Below are positions 18,865 to 26,982 of a stretch of DNA of 64,000 bases, piece by piece. Source of the stretch: Meridianimarinicoccus sp. MJW13 (GTDB lineage Bacteria > Pseudomonadota > Alphaproteobacteria > Rhodobacterales > Rhodobacteraceae). Position 1 is the stretch's first letter, and the number at the start of each line of letters is the position of its first letter. A program made the position numbers and the translations under genes. The notes below the pieces were generated by a model that was not told the DNA's origin, did no database searches, and saw only the letters and a program-made list of their open reading frames with translations. The DNA lies in assembly GCF_014901205.1 (NCBI RefSeq), contig NZ_JACNMU010000006.1, positions 248,001-312,000 on the forward strand, given 5' to 3'.

Positions 18865-19249
18865 GTATCGGTGAAATCAAAGGTCTCCCGGCAGATCGCA
18901 TTGCACATGGATCGCACATAGGCACCCCCTACCTGCCTGAAGTTGCGCCGGAGTCGAGCCGATCCTCCATAGGCGCAGTAGCTAACCGCGCTGTCGCAGT
19001 GGCTGCGTTGTTGGGCATTCCTGGGGCTCCAATGATCAGCGAACCGGTTTTCGCGTCCATAGCGCACACAAACTGTACACGAATTGGGGCGGTCCAGCCC
19101 CCCGAGCACGAAGAGAGGTGAGCGGCGATGATAGAGCATTGCTGAACTACAGCAGCTTGAGAAAGCCCGTCAACATGGTCCGCACAAAGTCGCATTCGAC
19201 GATCTGTTACTTTGTACTTTCGGTTCGTCCCGCCAACATAGCATTAGCT
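18865..19249. other. Junction between trb element and chromosomal locus
   Basis: No known gene is recognised in these 385 bases. A plus frame from about 18920 to 19120 is open and reads GAVANRAVAVAALLGIPGAPM without a credible start, possibly the remnant of a truncated coding region. No tRNA or obvious direct repeat that would mark an attachment site was found by eye. The stretch separates the conjugation cluster from a convergent metabolic operon and may contain an element boundary. Confidence 0.35.
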
Positions 19250-19774
19250 TCACTGTTTCATGCCGATCGCAGTTTGAACAATGACAGCAAATGCTTGGGT
19301 ACAGCTTTCCGGCATGGGATCACCGTTCGGGATTGCCAGAAACCACGCGGGAACCGGATACAGGTCCGTAGAACTGCCTGTCGTACCTATATGCGTCAGC
19401 CAGGCTTCGGCCCATGCAATCTGCATCTGCTCGGCCAGCAGCTCGGCCCGTTTGACCTGGTCGCGCAGTATTTCCTTGGTCACATACGGCATGTCGGAGC
19501 GGGGCGGTTTGAGGGCGCGGCGAATATGGCGCAGTGGCAGCACGGTCATTTCGCGCCAGCCTTGCATTTCGGCCCGTAATTCGGCTCCTTCTGCCTCGCA
19601 CAGAGACATGCCAAGCATCGACCATGCGTAAAGCACGATGACAAGCTCAACGATGTCTGCGTCCAGTCGATCCTGTAGCGTAAGGCATGCCTCAGCCACG
19701 CCGGGGCGTCCGTAAAAATCAAGCGCGAAAGCCCATGCGGGGTTTTCCAGATCAAGAGCCACTGTCTGTTCCAT
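19250..19774 (-). CDS. TIGR02444 family protein
   Basis: This 174-residue protein has the TIGR02444 opening WAFALDFYGRPGVAEACLTLQDRLDADIVEL split over residues 14-44 (aromatic, RPGVAEACL and QDR-ADI are the recognisable parts). The rest is helical and soluble with no known catalytic motif. The family has no assigned function that I know of. It begins two bases before the ubiX stop region ends (ubiX stop at 19776), so it is almost certainly cotranscribed with the UbiX/UbiD pair, an unusual neighbour for this family. Confidence 0.72.
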   Translation of the reverse strand: MEQTVALDLENPAWAFALDFYGRPGVAEACLTLQDRLDADIVELVIVLYAWSMLGMSLCEAEGAELRAEMQGWREMTVLPLRHIRRALKPPRSDMPYVTKEILRDQVKRAELLAEQMQIAWAEAWLTHIGTTGSSTDLYPVPAWFLAIPNGDPMPESCTQAFAVIVQTAIGMKQ

Positions 19775-19775
19775 T

Positions 19776-20387
19776 TCAGGTGCCTGACTGGTCTTGCATC
19801 TCGGTCTTGATACCCTGCCAACGTGGCATCCCGCCCATGTCGATCCCGAACAGGTCCAGCGCGCGACCGATGGAATAATCCACCATCTCGTTCAATGTCG
19901 CGGGCTTGGTGTAGAAGGCCGGCACTGGCGGCATGATGATCGCGCCCATTTCGGTGATCGAGGTCATGGTGCGCAAATGCCCCAGATGCAGCGGCGTTTC
20001 GCGCAGCATCAGAACCAGCCGCCGCCGTTCCTTGAGAACGACATCGGCCGCACGGCTGATCAGCGTATCGGTGGTCCCGGCCGCAATTTCCGACATCGTG
20101 CGGACGGAACAGGGCGCAATCAGCATGCCAAGCGTGTGGAACGACCCGCTGGCGATCGTGGCACCGATGTCGCGGGTATTGTGAACGACGCTTGCCCGTG
20201 CCTCCAGCTCGGCCGGGCGCATGTCCAGTTCCTGCGCGAGGGTGAGATGCGCGGATTTCGTCACCACAAGATGCGTTTCCACACCGAGCCGACGCAGATG
20301 ATCCAGCGCCCGCAGCCCATAGATCGCGCCCGAGGCCCCGCTGATGCCGATGATGATACGCGGCGGATGATCGGTCACAGGCTTCAT
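19776..20387 (-). CDS. ubiX: UbiX-type flavin prenyltransferase
   Basis: This 203-residue enzyme prenylates reduced FMN to make prenyl-FMN, the cofactor of UbiD-type decarboxylases. The flavin-binding GISGASGAIYG is at residues 14-24, followed by the conserved APCSVRTMSEIAAGTTDTLI and VLKERRRLVLMLRETPLH segments that bind the phosphate and dimethylallyl group. The length is typical. It overlaps the UbiD-family gene by four bases, so cofactor maker and user are produced together. This suggests a dedicated pair rather than the ubiquinone-pathway copy. Confidence 0.95.
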   Translation of the reverse strand: MKPVTDHPPRIIIGISGASGAIYGLRALDHLRRLGVETHLVVTKSAHLTLAQELDMRPAELEARASVVHNTRDIGATIASGSFHTLGMLIAPCSVRTMSEIAAGTTDTLISRAADVVLKERRRLVLMLRETPLHLGHLRTMTSITEMGAIIMPPVPAFYTKPATLNEMVDYSIGRALDLFGIDMGGMPRWQGIKTEMQDQSGT

Positions 20388-21703
20388 TTTGTGTCGAACC
20401 AGTCTGCCAGATCAATATCATTGGCCATGCGGATGGTCTTGCGCAGAAATTCCTCTTCGCGGCCCCAGGGTTTAGTGGCATCGACCAGGAGGCGGCCCCA
20501 ATGGTCTTTTTGTTCGTCACGGTAGAATGACGGCGTTTCGGGAATGATCATCATGTCCTTGTCCGGACGGCAGCGGGTCAGCGTGGCCCACATAACATCA
20601 TCCATATCGTAGATGTCCACATCCGCGTCGACGACGGTGATCACCTTGGCCCAGATCGGCTCCGCGCCGATGGTGGCCAGCATGACCTGCCGCGCGTGAC
20701 CTTCGAACTGCGGATCAATCTGGACAATCGCATGATTAACGAAAGGCTGACAGGTGACGTTCAGGATCCCCGGCAGGGCGGCGCTGAGGCGCTGGAAGAT
20801 ATTGGCGGAGACCGACAATTCCAGCGTCAGAACCTCCTCTTCCGAGCCGCACAGGATGCTGTGGAACAGTGCATCAGGGCGGACATTGACGCCCAGAACC
20901 TCGAACACGGCATTGGGGGCTTCGGGCACGTAATAGCCCATGAATTCGCCGAACGGCCCTTCGAGACGGCGTTCATTGGGCAAGAAGCGGCCTTCGATGA
21001 CGATCTCGGTCTCGGCGGGCACCTCCAGGTCGATATGCTTGCATTTGCGCATCGGCATCGGCTCACCTTTGAGACGTGCCGCAACCTCCAGTTCATCGGC
21101 GTCATAGGCCAGCGGAGCCGCTGCGGTCAGGAAAGAGGTGGCCGGTGCCCCGATCAGCATCGCGGCCTCCAGGTATTCGCCCTTTGCCTCGGCTTTCTCG
21201 TGATAGATCGTCAGGTGGTGGCGCGGGGCCAGTCGGCAGCGCAATTCCTCGTCATTGATATACATGCTCCGGTGATAGGACAGGTTGCCCACGCCGGTAT
21301 CGGGGTCTTTGGCGATGAACATGGCGGATGTGAAATAGGCCCCGCCATCGCGGTCCGAATAGGTGATGAGCGGCAGGTCGGACATTTTCACGTCGATCCG
21401 CTCTTCCTCCTCTGCCTTTACAAAGGGCGTACCACTGCCCTGCCCCAGATTGGCCAGATTGCTCCACTGTCGGCAAAAATCATTCGCGTCGATGCCGATG
21501 ACCTCTGCCAGGCGTTCGCGCGAGCCATAGACATTGGTGACAACCGGGAATTTCGTACCTTTCACATTGGTGAACAGAATCGGTTTGCCCCATTTCTTCA
21601 TCGCGTTATGCGTGACGGCGGCCAATTCGTGGAACGGATCAACCTCCTTGTCGACAACCATCAGGTCTCCGCGGGCGCGCAGGCGTTCGACAAACTCTCT
21701 CAT
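20384..21703 (-). CDS. UbiD family prenyl-FMN-dependent decarboxylase
   Basis: This 439-residue enzyme belongs to the family that reversibly decarboxylates aromatic, heteroaromatic or alpha,beta-unsaturated acids. The catalytic Glu-Arg-Glu set is visible: R145 in LSYHRSMYIN, and E248 and E253 in RRLEGPFGEFMGYY, with the five-residue spacing of the family. AGGAG lies just upstream of the ATG. It follows the GntR gene by two bases and overlaps ubiX. Because the operon carries its own regulator and a divergent transporter, the substrate is more likely an imported carboxylate or its oxidation product than a ubiquinone precursor. The exact substrate is not readable. Confidence 0.9.
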   Translation of the reverse strand: MREFVERLRARGDLMVVDKEVDPFHELAAVTHNAMKKWGKPILFTNVKGTKFPVVTNVYGSRERLAEVIGIDANDFCRQWSNLANLGQGSGTPFVKAEEEERIDVKMSDLPLITYSDRDGGAYFTSAMFIAKDPDTGVGNLSYHRSMYINDEELRCRLAPRHHLTIYHEKAEAKGEYLEAAMLIGAPATSFLTAAAPLAYDADELEVAARLKGEPMPMRKCKHIDLEVPAETEIVIEGRFLPNERRLEGPFGEFMGYYVPEAPNAVFEVLGVNVRPDALFHSILCGSEEEVLTLELSVSANIFQRLSAALPGILNVTCQPFVNHAIVQIDPQFEGHARQVMLATIGAEPIWAKVITVVDADVDIYDMDDVMWATLTRCRPDKDMMIIPETPSFYRDEQKDHWGRLLVDATKPWGREEEFLRKTIRMANDIDLADWFDTK

Positions 21704-21705
21704 GG

Positions 21706-22470
21706 CTATCTCCTTGACGGGTTCGACCTGCGCGACGGCGGCGTCATCACAGATGCATTGTTTGTGGCTTCATGGGCACTGGAGAGGCGATAACGGTCCC
21801 CAGGGTATAGAAATCGGCTCCGGGTCACCGGGGTGTCGTCATGCCAAGTCTGGCGGTTGATCAGCAGGCAGGGATGCGCGGCGTCGATCTGCAGCAGTTG
21901 TTGGGCCTCTTCGTCGGGGCGAATGGCGCGGATCGTGTTGTCGACAAAGCTGACCTTGGTTTCGCGCAGTAGATAGGCATGGGTCGTGATGCGGGTGAAA
22001 TCCTGCGAGATGTAGTCAGGGGCCAACGCGGCATTGATGAAACGGTCCTCGATCTGGATCGGGGTGCGGTCCTCCATATGCAGGATCCGCGAATAATAGA
22101 CCGTTCCGCCATTGACCGGCAGAAGATTGTAGCGCGGGTCATCCGGCTCCAGGGCGCAGAGCGTGACGATCTCGCTCGAATGCACGCCGCCATTGTTTTC
22201 AATCTCTTCCGAGACATCCTCGATGCCGAAGACGGCACATTGCATCCTGGGGCCGACCACGAATGTGCCCCGCCCGCGCACCCGCACAAGCACGCCCTCC
22301 GATTGCAACTCGCGCAGGGCGCGGCGCACGGTCAGATGCGAGACGTTGAATTCCTCAGAGAGCGCCTCTTCGCTCGGAACCTTGAAATCGGCATGCCAGT
22401 CGCGGCTCTCGATTCGGTCCTCGATGGCGGATTTGATCTGGCTGTATAGCGGTTTTGGCTCGGCAGTCAC
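21706..22470 (-). CDS. GntR/HutC-family transcriptional regulator
   Basis: This 254-residue regulator has an N-terminal winged helix (KVPSEEALSEEFNVSHLTVR, about residues 25-44) and a C-terminal UTRA ligand-binding domain (GGTVYYSRILHMEDRTPIQIE, from about residue 119). It is the first gene of the ubiD-ubiX operon and faces the aldehyde dehydrogenase gene across 233 bases. Two copies of the motif ATAAYAATATCATTA lie in that gap and are the natural operators, so it probably represses both arms until an inducer, likely the substrate or a pathway acid, binds the UTRA domain. Confidence 0.92.
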   Translation of the reverse strand: MTAEPKPLYSQIKSAIEDRIESRDWHADFKVPSEEALSEEFNVSHLTVRRALRELQSEGVLVRVRGRGTFVVGPRMQCAVFGIEDVSEEIENNGGVHSSEIVTLCALEPDDPRYNLLPVNGGTVYYSRILHMEDRTPIQIEDRFINAALAPDYISQDFTRITTHAYLLRETKVSFVDNTIRAIRPDEEAQQLLQIDAAHPCLLINRQTWHDDTPVTRSRFLYPGDRYRLSSAHEATNNASVMTPPSRRSNPSRR

Positions 22471-22482
22471 TGTTTGGCCCCT

Positions 22483-22497
22483 ATAATAATATCATTA
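22483..22497. promoter_or_regulatory. Predicted GntR operator 1
   Basis: The sequence ATAATAATATCATTA contains a 14-base inverted repeat (TAAT-N6-ATTA, 12 of 14 positions palindromic). It lies 13 bases upstream of the GntR start codon, on the side of the leftward operon. A copy with one difference lies 94 bases downstream at 22591. Assignment to the adjacent GntR protein is by position and symmetry. Confidence 0.65.
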
Positions 22498-22578
22498 CTC
22501 GACTGATACCTCAGCAAAATTTGCCTGTCCATACGCATGAACCTTTGCTTTCCAAAGTTTATCACCCAAAAATCGCCG

Positions 22579-22605
22579 TTGACAAGTCATATAACAATAT
22601 CATTA
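22579..22605 (+). promoter_or_regulatory. Promoter -35 and predicted GntR operator 2
   Basis: A consensus -35 box TTGACA (22579-22584) is followed seven bases later by ATAACAATATCATTA (22591-22605), the second copy of the operator motif (14 of 15 identical to the first). The operator therefore occupies the spacer and -10 area of a rightward promoter for the aldehyde dehydrogenase operon, a layout that would give repression by steric block. The -10 box itself is weak and not assigned. Confidence 0.6.
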
Positions 22606-22703
22606 GCTACTCCAACAGATGCAATGCGTCGACTTAATGGCGATGACATAACGGAGCCCGGCCAAAGCCATTGGGATCCGAACCAAGTTTGAAAGGGTAG
22701 AAG

Positions 22704-24197
22704 ATGACCGAAGCCGGGGGCCTTACGAAGCTTCAGATGTATATTGGCGGCGAGTGGGTCGCACCTTCGGGGGGCGACTATATCGAATCGGTCAACCCGT
22801 TCACCGCGCAACCCTGGGCGCTGGTGCCGCGCGGCAATGCGCAGGATGCAGATCGCGCAATCCTTGCCGCCGATGAGGCGTTTCGCAACGGTCCCTGGGG
22901 GCGGATGCATGCATCTGACCGGGGCGCGATCATCCACCGACTTGGTGCCCTGATTGAGAAACACGCCGATGAGCTGGCCGAGATCGAGGTGCGCGACAAT
23001 GGCCGCCTCTTGGCCGAGATGCGCCATCAGATCGCATATGTCGCAAAGTGGTATTACTACTACGCCGGGCTGGCCGACAAGATTGAAGGCACGGTCCATC
23101 CCTGCGACAAGCCTGCCCTGAGCTATTCGAAACACGAGCCTCTGGGCGTCTGCGTGGGCATCGTGCCCTGGAACGCGCCGTTGCTATTGTTCTCGCTCAA
23201 GGCCGCCCCGGCCCTGGCGGCTGGCAACACGATCGTCATGAAACCTGCGGAAACCACCTCGGCCACCGCGCTCAAGCTGATGGAACTGGTCGAGGCCGCG
23301 GGTTTTCCGCCCGGTGTCGTCAACGTCGTGACCGGCTATGGCAAGGAAGTGGGCGAGCCGCTGGCCACCCATCCCAAGACCCGGCATATCGGCTTTACCG
23401 GCTCGACCGCGACGGGTGCCCATCTGGGAATGCTGGCCGCGCGCGACATCAAGCGGGTCAGCCTGGAACTGGGCGGCAAATCCCCCAATATCGTCTTTGC
23501 GGATGCGGATCTGGACAATGCCGTGCGCGGTGTCGTTGGCGGCATTTTCGGGGCCACTGGCCAGACCTGCATCGCGGGCTCGCGCCTGTTGGTGCAGCGC
23601 GAAGTGCATGATGAATTCGTCGAGAAGCTGGCCGCCTTCACCAAGGCCGCGCGTGTCGGCGATCCTTGCAACCCCGCGACCCAGATCGGCCCGATGGCCA
23701 ACCAGATGCAGTATCAGCGGGTGCTGGACTATATCGAGGTTGCCAGGAACGAGGGGGCCAAGCTGGCCCTGGGCGGCAAACACCCCGAGATCGAGGAATG
23801 CGCCACCGGCTATTTCATCGAACCCACGATCTTTACCGGCGTCACCAACAACATGCGGATCGCCCGCGAAGAGGTGTTCGGGCCGGTCCTGTCCACGATC
23901 GTCTTCGATGATGCCGAAGAGGCCATCGCCATCGCCAATGACAGCGAGTTTGGCCTCGCCGCCGGGGTCTGGACCTCGGATATGCGCCTCGCGCTGAAAA
24001 TGTCGGACCGGCTGGAGGCGGGAAGTGTCTGGATCAATACCTACCGCGACATTTCCTACACCACCCCCTTTGGCGGCTACAAGAAAAGCGGCCTGGGCCG
24101 GGAAAACGGCGTCGAGGGTATCCGCGAATATCTGCAGACCAAGGCGGTCTGGATCTCCACCGCCAAGGAAATCGCAAACCCGTTTGTCATCGGATGA
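22704..24197 (+). CDS. NAD(P)-dependent aldehyde dehydrogenase
   Basis: This 497-residue enzyme oxidises an aldehyde to its acid. All catalytic parts are present: N157 in PWNAPL, FTGSTATG at 231-238 for NAD binding, the general base E255 in LELGGKS, and the nucleophile C289 in GQTCIAGS. The substrate class cannot be decided from sequence. It is the first gene of a rightward operon with an ABC importer and an FAD oxidoreductase, opposite to UbiD/UbiX. This fits a route in which an oxidase makes an aldehyde, this enzyme makes an acid and UbiD removes carbon dioxide. Confidence 0.93.
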   Translation: MTEAGGLTKLQMYIGGEWVAPSGGDYIESVNPFTAQPWALVPRGNAQDADRAILAADEAFRNGPWGRMHASDRGAIIHRLGALIEKHADELAEIEVRDNGRLLAEMRHQIAYVAKWYYYYAGLADKIEGTVHPCDKPALSYSKHEPLGVCVGIVPWNAPLLLFSLKAAPALAAGNTIVMKPAETTSATALKLMELVEAAGFPPGVVNVVTGYGKEVGEPLATHPKTRHIGFTGSTATGAHLGMLAARDIKRVSLELGGKSPNIVFADADLDNAVRGVVGGIFGATGQTCIAGSRLLVQREVHDEFVEKLAAFTKAARVGDPCNPATQIGPMANQMQYQRVLDYIEVARNEGAKLALGGKHPEIEECATGYFIEPTIFTGVTNNMRIAREEVFGPVLSTIVFDDAEEAIAIANDSEFGLAAGVWTSDMRLALKMSDRLEAGSVWINTYRDISYTTPFGGYKKSGLGRENGVEGIREYLQTKAVWISTAKEIANPFVIG

Positions 24198-24305
24198 AAA
24201 GGACCGAGCGGCGCGCGTTCTGTGTCGCCCCGACATAACGACTTTACCGGCCCGAAACAGTCGAAAACCAAAGGGCCAAAAAGACCACCATGGAGGAGAA
24301 ACAAA

Positions 24306-25193
24306 ATGACTATCAAGAAGCATGGGGCGCGCCGCGCCTGCCTGACCGGAACATCGGCCCTTGCATTGGGTCTGATGATCAGTGCCGGATCTGCCACTGC
24401 CGAAGGTGCCGCGGACCTCTTGCCGCAGGAATACCGGGATGCGGGCGTCATCCAGCTTGTGACCGACGCGCAATATCCACCCTTCCAATATATCAATGAC
24501 GAAGGCGAAATGGTCGGGTTCGAGGTCGATCTCTGGGATGCGATTGCCGAACGCCTTGGCGTCGAGATGGAGGTCACATCGGTGTCCTTCGATTCGATGA
24601 TCCCCGGCGTCCAGTCCGGCCGGTGGGACATTGCTATGGAGGGCATCACGGACAACCCGGTGCGCCGCGAAGTCGTGAGTTTCGTCAATTACGGCTACAC
24701 GACCTCTTCAGCCTATGTGCTGGAGGAAAACTCCAAGGGTATCGAGGATCACCTTGACCTGTGCGGGATGAATGGCGCGGCCCAGAGCGGCACCGAATGG
24801 GTCGACATGATCGCCGAAACACTGTCGGATGCCTGCGTGACGGATGGTCAGGAACCGATGACCGTCTCCGAATACGGCACCGGCAATGACGTGCTGCTGT
24901 CCCTCTATTCTGGCCGGACCGATTTCGTCCTGACCTCGGCGGCCTCGGCGCGCGAGATCATGAACAATGCACCGCGCCCGGTCAGCGTTGTCGCCGTCGA
25001 CATCCTGCCACGCCAGCCAAGCGGCATCGCGTTCCGCCCTGACGAGATGGATCTGGGCGAAGCGATCCTCGAAGCCCTGCGCGAGGTTATGGCCGATGGC
25101 ACCTATGAGGCCATCTATACCGAATGGGACGTAACGCCGATGATGATGACGCATGAGCCCGGCATCAACTCGGCCACCATTCCCTCCAACTGA
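24306..25193 (+). CDS. Amino-acid-type ABC transporter substrate-binding protein
   Basis: This 295-residue periplasmic binding protein of the family-3 (polar amino acid) type has a signal peptide ending in SAGSATAEG. The mature part has the hallmark YPPFQYINDEGEMVGFEVDL near its start and WDIAMEGITDNPVR in the first lobe. The start at 24306 is chosen over an upstream in-frame ATG because GGAGG lies just before it and because it gives a normal signal peptide. An 11-bp hairpin lies directly after its stop. The ligand is unknown; the gene context suggests a nitrogen-containing carboxylate. Confidence 0.9.
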   Translation: MTIKKHGARRACLTGTSALALGLMISAGSATAEGAADLLPQEYRDAGVIQLVTDAQYPPFQYINDEGEMVGFEVDLWDAIAERLGVEMEVTSVSFDSMIPGVQSGRWDIAMEGITDNPVRREVVSFVNYGYTTSSAYVLEENSKGIEDHLDLCGMNGAAQSGTEWVDMIAETLSDACVTDGQEPMTVSEYGTGNDVLLSLYSGRTDFVLTSAASAREIMNNAPRPVSVVAVDILPRQPSGIAFRPDEMDLGEAILEALREVMADGTYEAIYTEWDVTPMMMTHEPGINSATIPSN

Positions 25194-25205
25194 AGCTACC
25201 ACGCG

Positions 25206-25231
25206 GGTCCGGCAGGGTTGCCTGCCGGACC
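25206..25231 (+). promoter_or_regulatory. Intercistronic hairpin after binding-protein gene
   Basis: GGTCCGGCAGG and CCTGCCGGACC form a perfect 11-bp stem with a four-base loop, 13 bases after the binding-protein stop and before the permease start at 25261. There is no T-tract, so it is more likely an mRNA stabiliser or partial attenuator that raises binding-protein output over the permease than a full terminator. Confidence 0.75.
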
Positions 25232-25260
25232 TCACCCTGCCCGTTTGCCCCGGAGCGATC

Positions 25261-26181
25261 ATGGACGTGTCCTCACCCAGCCCTGCCCCATCCAATGAAA
25301 ACCAGACCGACCAGCCGCCGCTACTGACCTATGTTCCCATCCGCGGCTATGGCCGCAAGGCTGCCGCAATTGTACTGGCCGCCATTTTGCTGTCTTTTCT
25401 GGTTTCGATTGCGGGCAACGACAATTTCGGCTGGCCCGTCGTCGGCCAGTATCTGTTCGATGACCGCATCATGTCCGGGCTGTTCCTGACCTCCTGGCTG
25501 ACTGTGGTCACGATGGTGATCGGGGTCGTTCTGGGAACCATCCTGGCGATCATGGCGATGTCGACGAATAACGTCATCTCCTTTGTCGCCAATACCTATC
25601 TGTGGTTCTTTCGCGGCACGCCGGTCCTGGTTCAGCTGATCTTCTGGTATAATCTGGCGGCCCTGTTTCCGGACCTGTCCATCGGCATTCCCTTCACCTC
25701 GCTATGGGTGTCCATCGACACGAATGTCGCGATCACCCCCGTCATGGCCGCCATCCTCGGCCTGGGCTTGAATGAGGGGGCCTATATGTCCGAGATCATC
25801 CGCAGCGGGCTGATGTCAGTCGATTCCGGCCAGCGCCAGGCGGCAAAGTCGCTTGGCATGACCAATGGCAAATCGCTCTGGCGGATCGTGATTCCGCAGG
25901 CCATGCCGATTATCATCCCACCGACCGGCAACCAGACCATCGGGATGCTCAAGACATCCTCGCTGGTCAGCGTCATCGCGCTGTCCGATCTGCTCTATTC
26001 GGCGCAGACGATCTATTCGCGCAATTTTCAGACCATCCCGCTCCTGATCGTTGCCTGTATCTGGTATCTGACCGCAACCTCGATCCTAACCGCGATCCAG
26101 TCCCGGATCGAACGCCATTACGGGCGGTCCTTGCTGCAAACCGATGCGCCCGTGCGCTGGCGTCTTTTCCGCTCATCCTAG
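25261..26181 (+). CDS. Amino-acid-type ABC transporter permease
   Basis: This 306-residue inner-membrane permease is of the HisM/GlnP type. Hydrophobic helices run from about residue 35, and the EAA loop that docks the ATPase is present (GQRQAAKSLGMTNGKSLWRI, near residues 195-214). WFFRGTPVLVQLIFWY is a typical HisM-family signature. The ATG at 25261 is preferred over earlier in-frame codons because those lie within the hairpin region. Only one permease gene is present, so the channel is probably a homodimer. Confidence 0.92.
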   Translation: MDVSSPSPAPSNENQTDQPPLLTYVPIRGYGRKAAAIVLAAILLSFLVSIAGNDNFGWPVVGQYLFDDRIMSGLFLTSWLTVVTMVIGVVLGTILAIMAMSTNNVISFVANTYLWFFRGTPVLVQLIFWYNLAALFPDLSIGIPFTSLWVSIDTNVAITPVMAAILGLGLNEGAYMSEIIRSGLMSVDSGQRQAAKSLGMTNGKSLWRIVIPQAMPIIIPPTGNQTIGMLKTSSLVSVIALSDLLYSAQTIYSRNFQTIPLLIVACIWYLTATSILTAIQSRIERHYGRSLLQTDAPVRWRLFRSS

Positions 26182-26193
26182 GGGGATCCATCC

Positions 26194-26958
26194 ATGTCAG
26201 ATCCGATGGTCGTGTTTGACCGTGTATCCAAGAGCTACGGCGCGCTGGAGGTTCTCAAGGGGATCAACCTGGAGGTCGCGCCCGGCGAGGTGCTCAGCCT
26301 GATCGGCCCCTCGGGTTCCGGCAAATCCACGCTGCTGCGCTGCGTAAATCATCTGGAACGCATAGATAGCGGAGCCATCACCGTAGATGGCGAATTGATC
26401 GGCTATCGGCAGGTCGGAAATCTGGCCTATGAGCTGCCCGAGAAACTGATCGCCAGACAGCGCGCCCGGATCGCCATGGTGTTCCAGAATTTCAACCTCT
26501 TTGGCCATATGACGGTGCTGGAAAACGTGATCGAGGCCCCAACACAGGTTCTGGGAGTGCCGCGCCGCCATGCAGAGGAACATGCCGCCGCCATCCTTGA
26601 GCGTGTCGGCTTGGGCGACAAGCTGACCAGCTATCCGCGCATGTTGTCGGGCGGCCAGCAGCAGCGCGTCGCCATCGCACGGGCGCTGGCGATGAAACCC
26701 AAACTGATCCTCTTCGACGAACCCACCAGCGCCCTTGACCCCGAACTGGTCGGCGAAGTGCTGGACGTGATGCGCGCCCTTGCCGAAGAAGGCATGACGA
26801 TGATGGTCGTCACCCACGAGATGGCCTTTGCCCGCGATGTCTGTCACCGGGTCGCATTCATGGATGGCGGCAAGATCGTGGAATGCGGCCCGCCCGGAGA
26901 GGTGCTTGCCAACCCCTCGCATGAGCGGACCCGCACCTTCCTGTCCAAGGTCAACTAG
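26194..26958 (+). CDS. Amino-acid-type ABC transporter ATP-binding protein
   Basis: This 254-residue ATPase is of the HisP/GlnQ type. Walker A GPSGSGKST is at residues 38-46, the signature LSGGQQQRV is near 150, and Walker B LILFDEPTSALD follows. VFQNFNLFGHMTVLENV is the Q-loop region typical of polar amino-acid importers. It starts 12 bases after the permease with GGGG just upstream. It completes the importer, and an FAD oxidoreductase follows 24 bases downstream. Confidence 0.95.
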   Translation: MSDPMVVFDRVSKSYGALEVLKGINLEVAPGEVLSLIGPSGSGKSTLLRCVNHLERIDSGAITVDGELIGYRQVGNLAYELPEKLIARQRARIAMVFQNFNLFGHMTVLENVIEAPTQVLGVPRRHAEEHAAAILERVGLGDKLTSYPRMLSGGQQQRVAIARALAMKPKLILFDEPTSALDPELVGEVLDVMRALAEEGMTMMVVTHEMAFARDVCHRVAFMDGGKIVECGPPGEVLANPSHERTRTFLSKVN

Positions 26959-26982
26959 GGCCGTGGCGGCGTCAGGGGCTTC

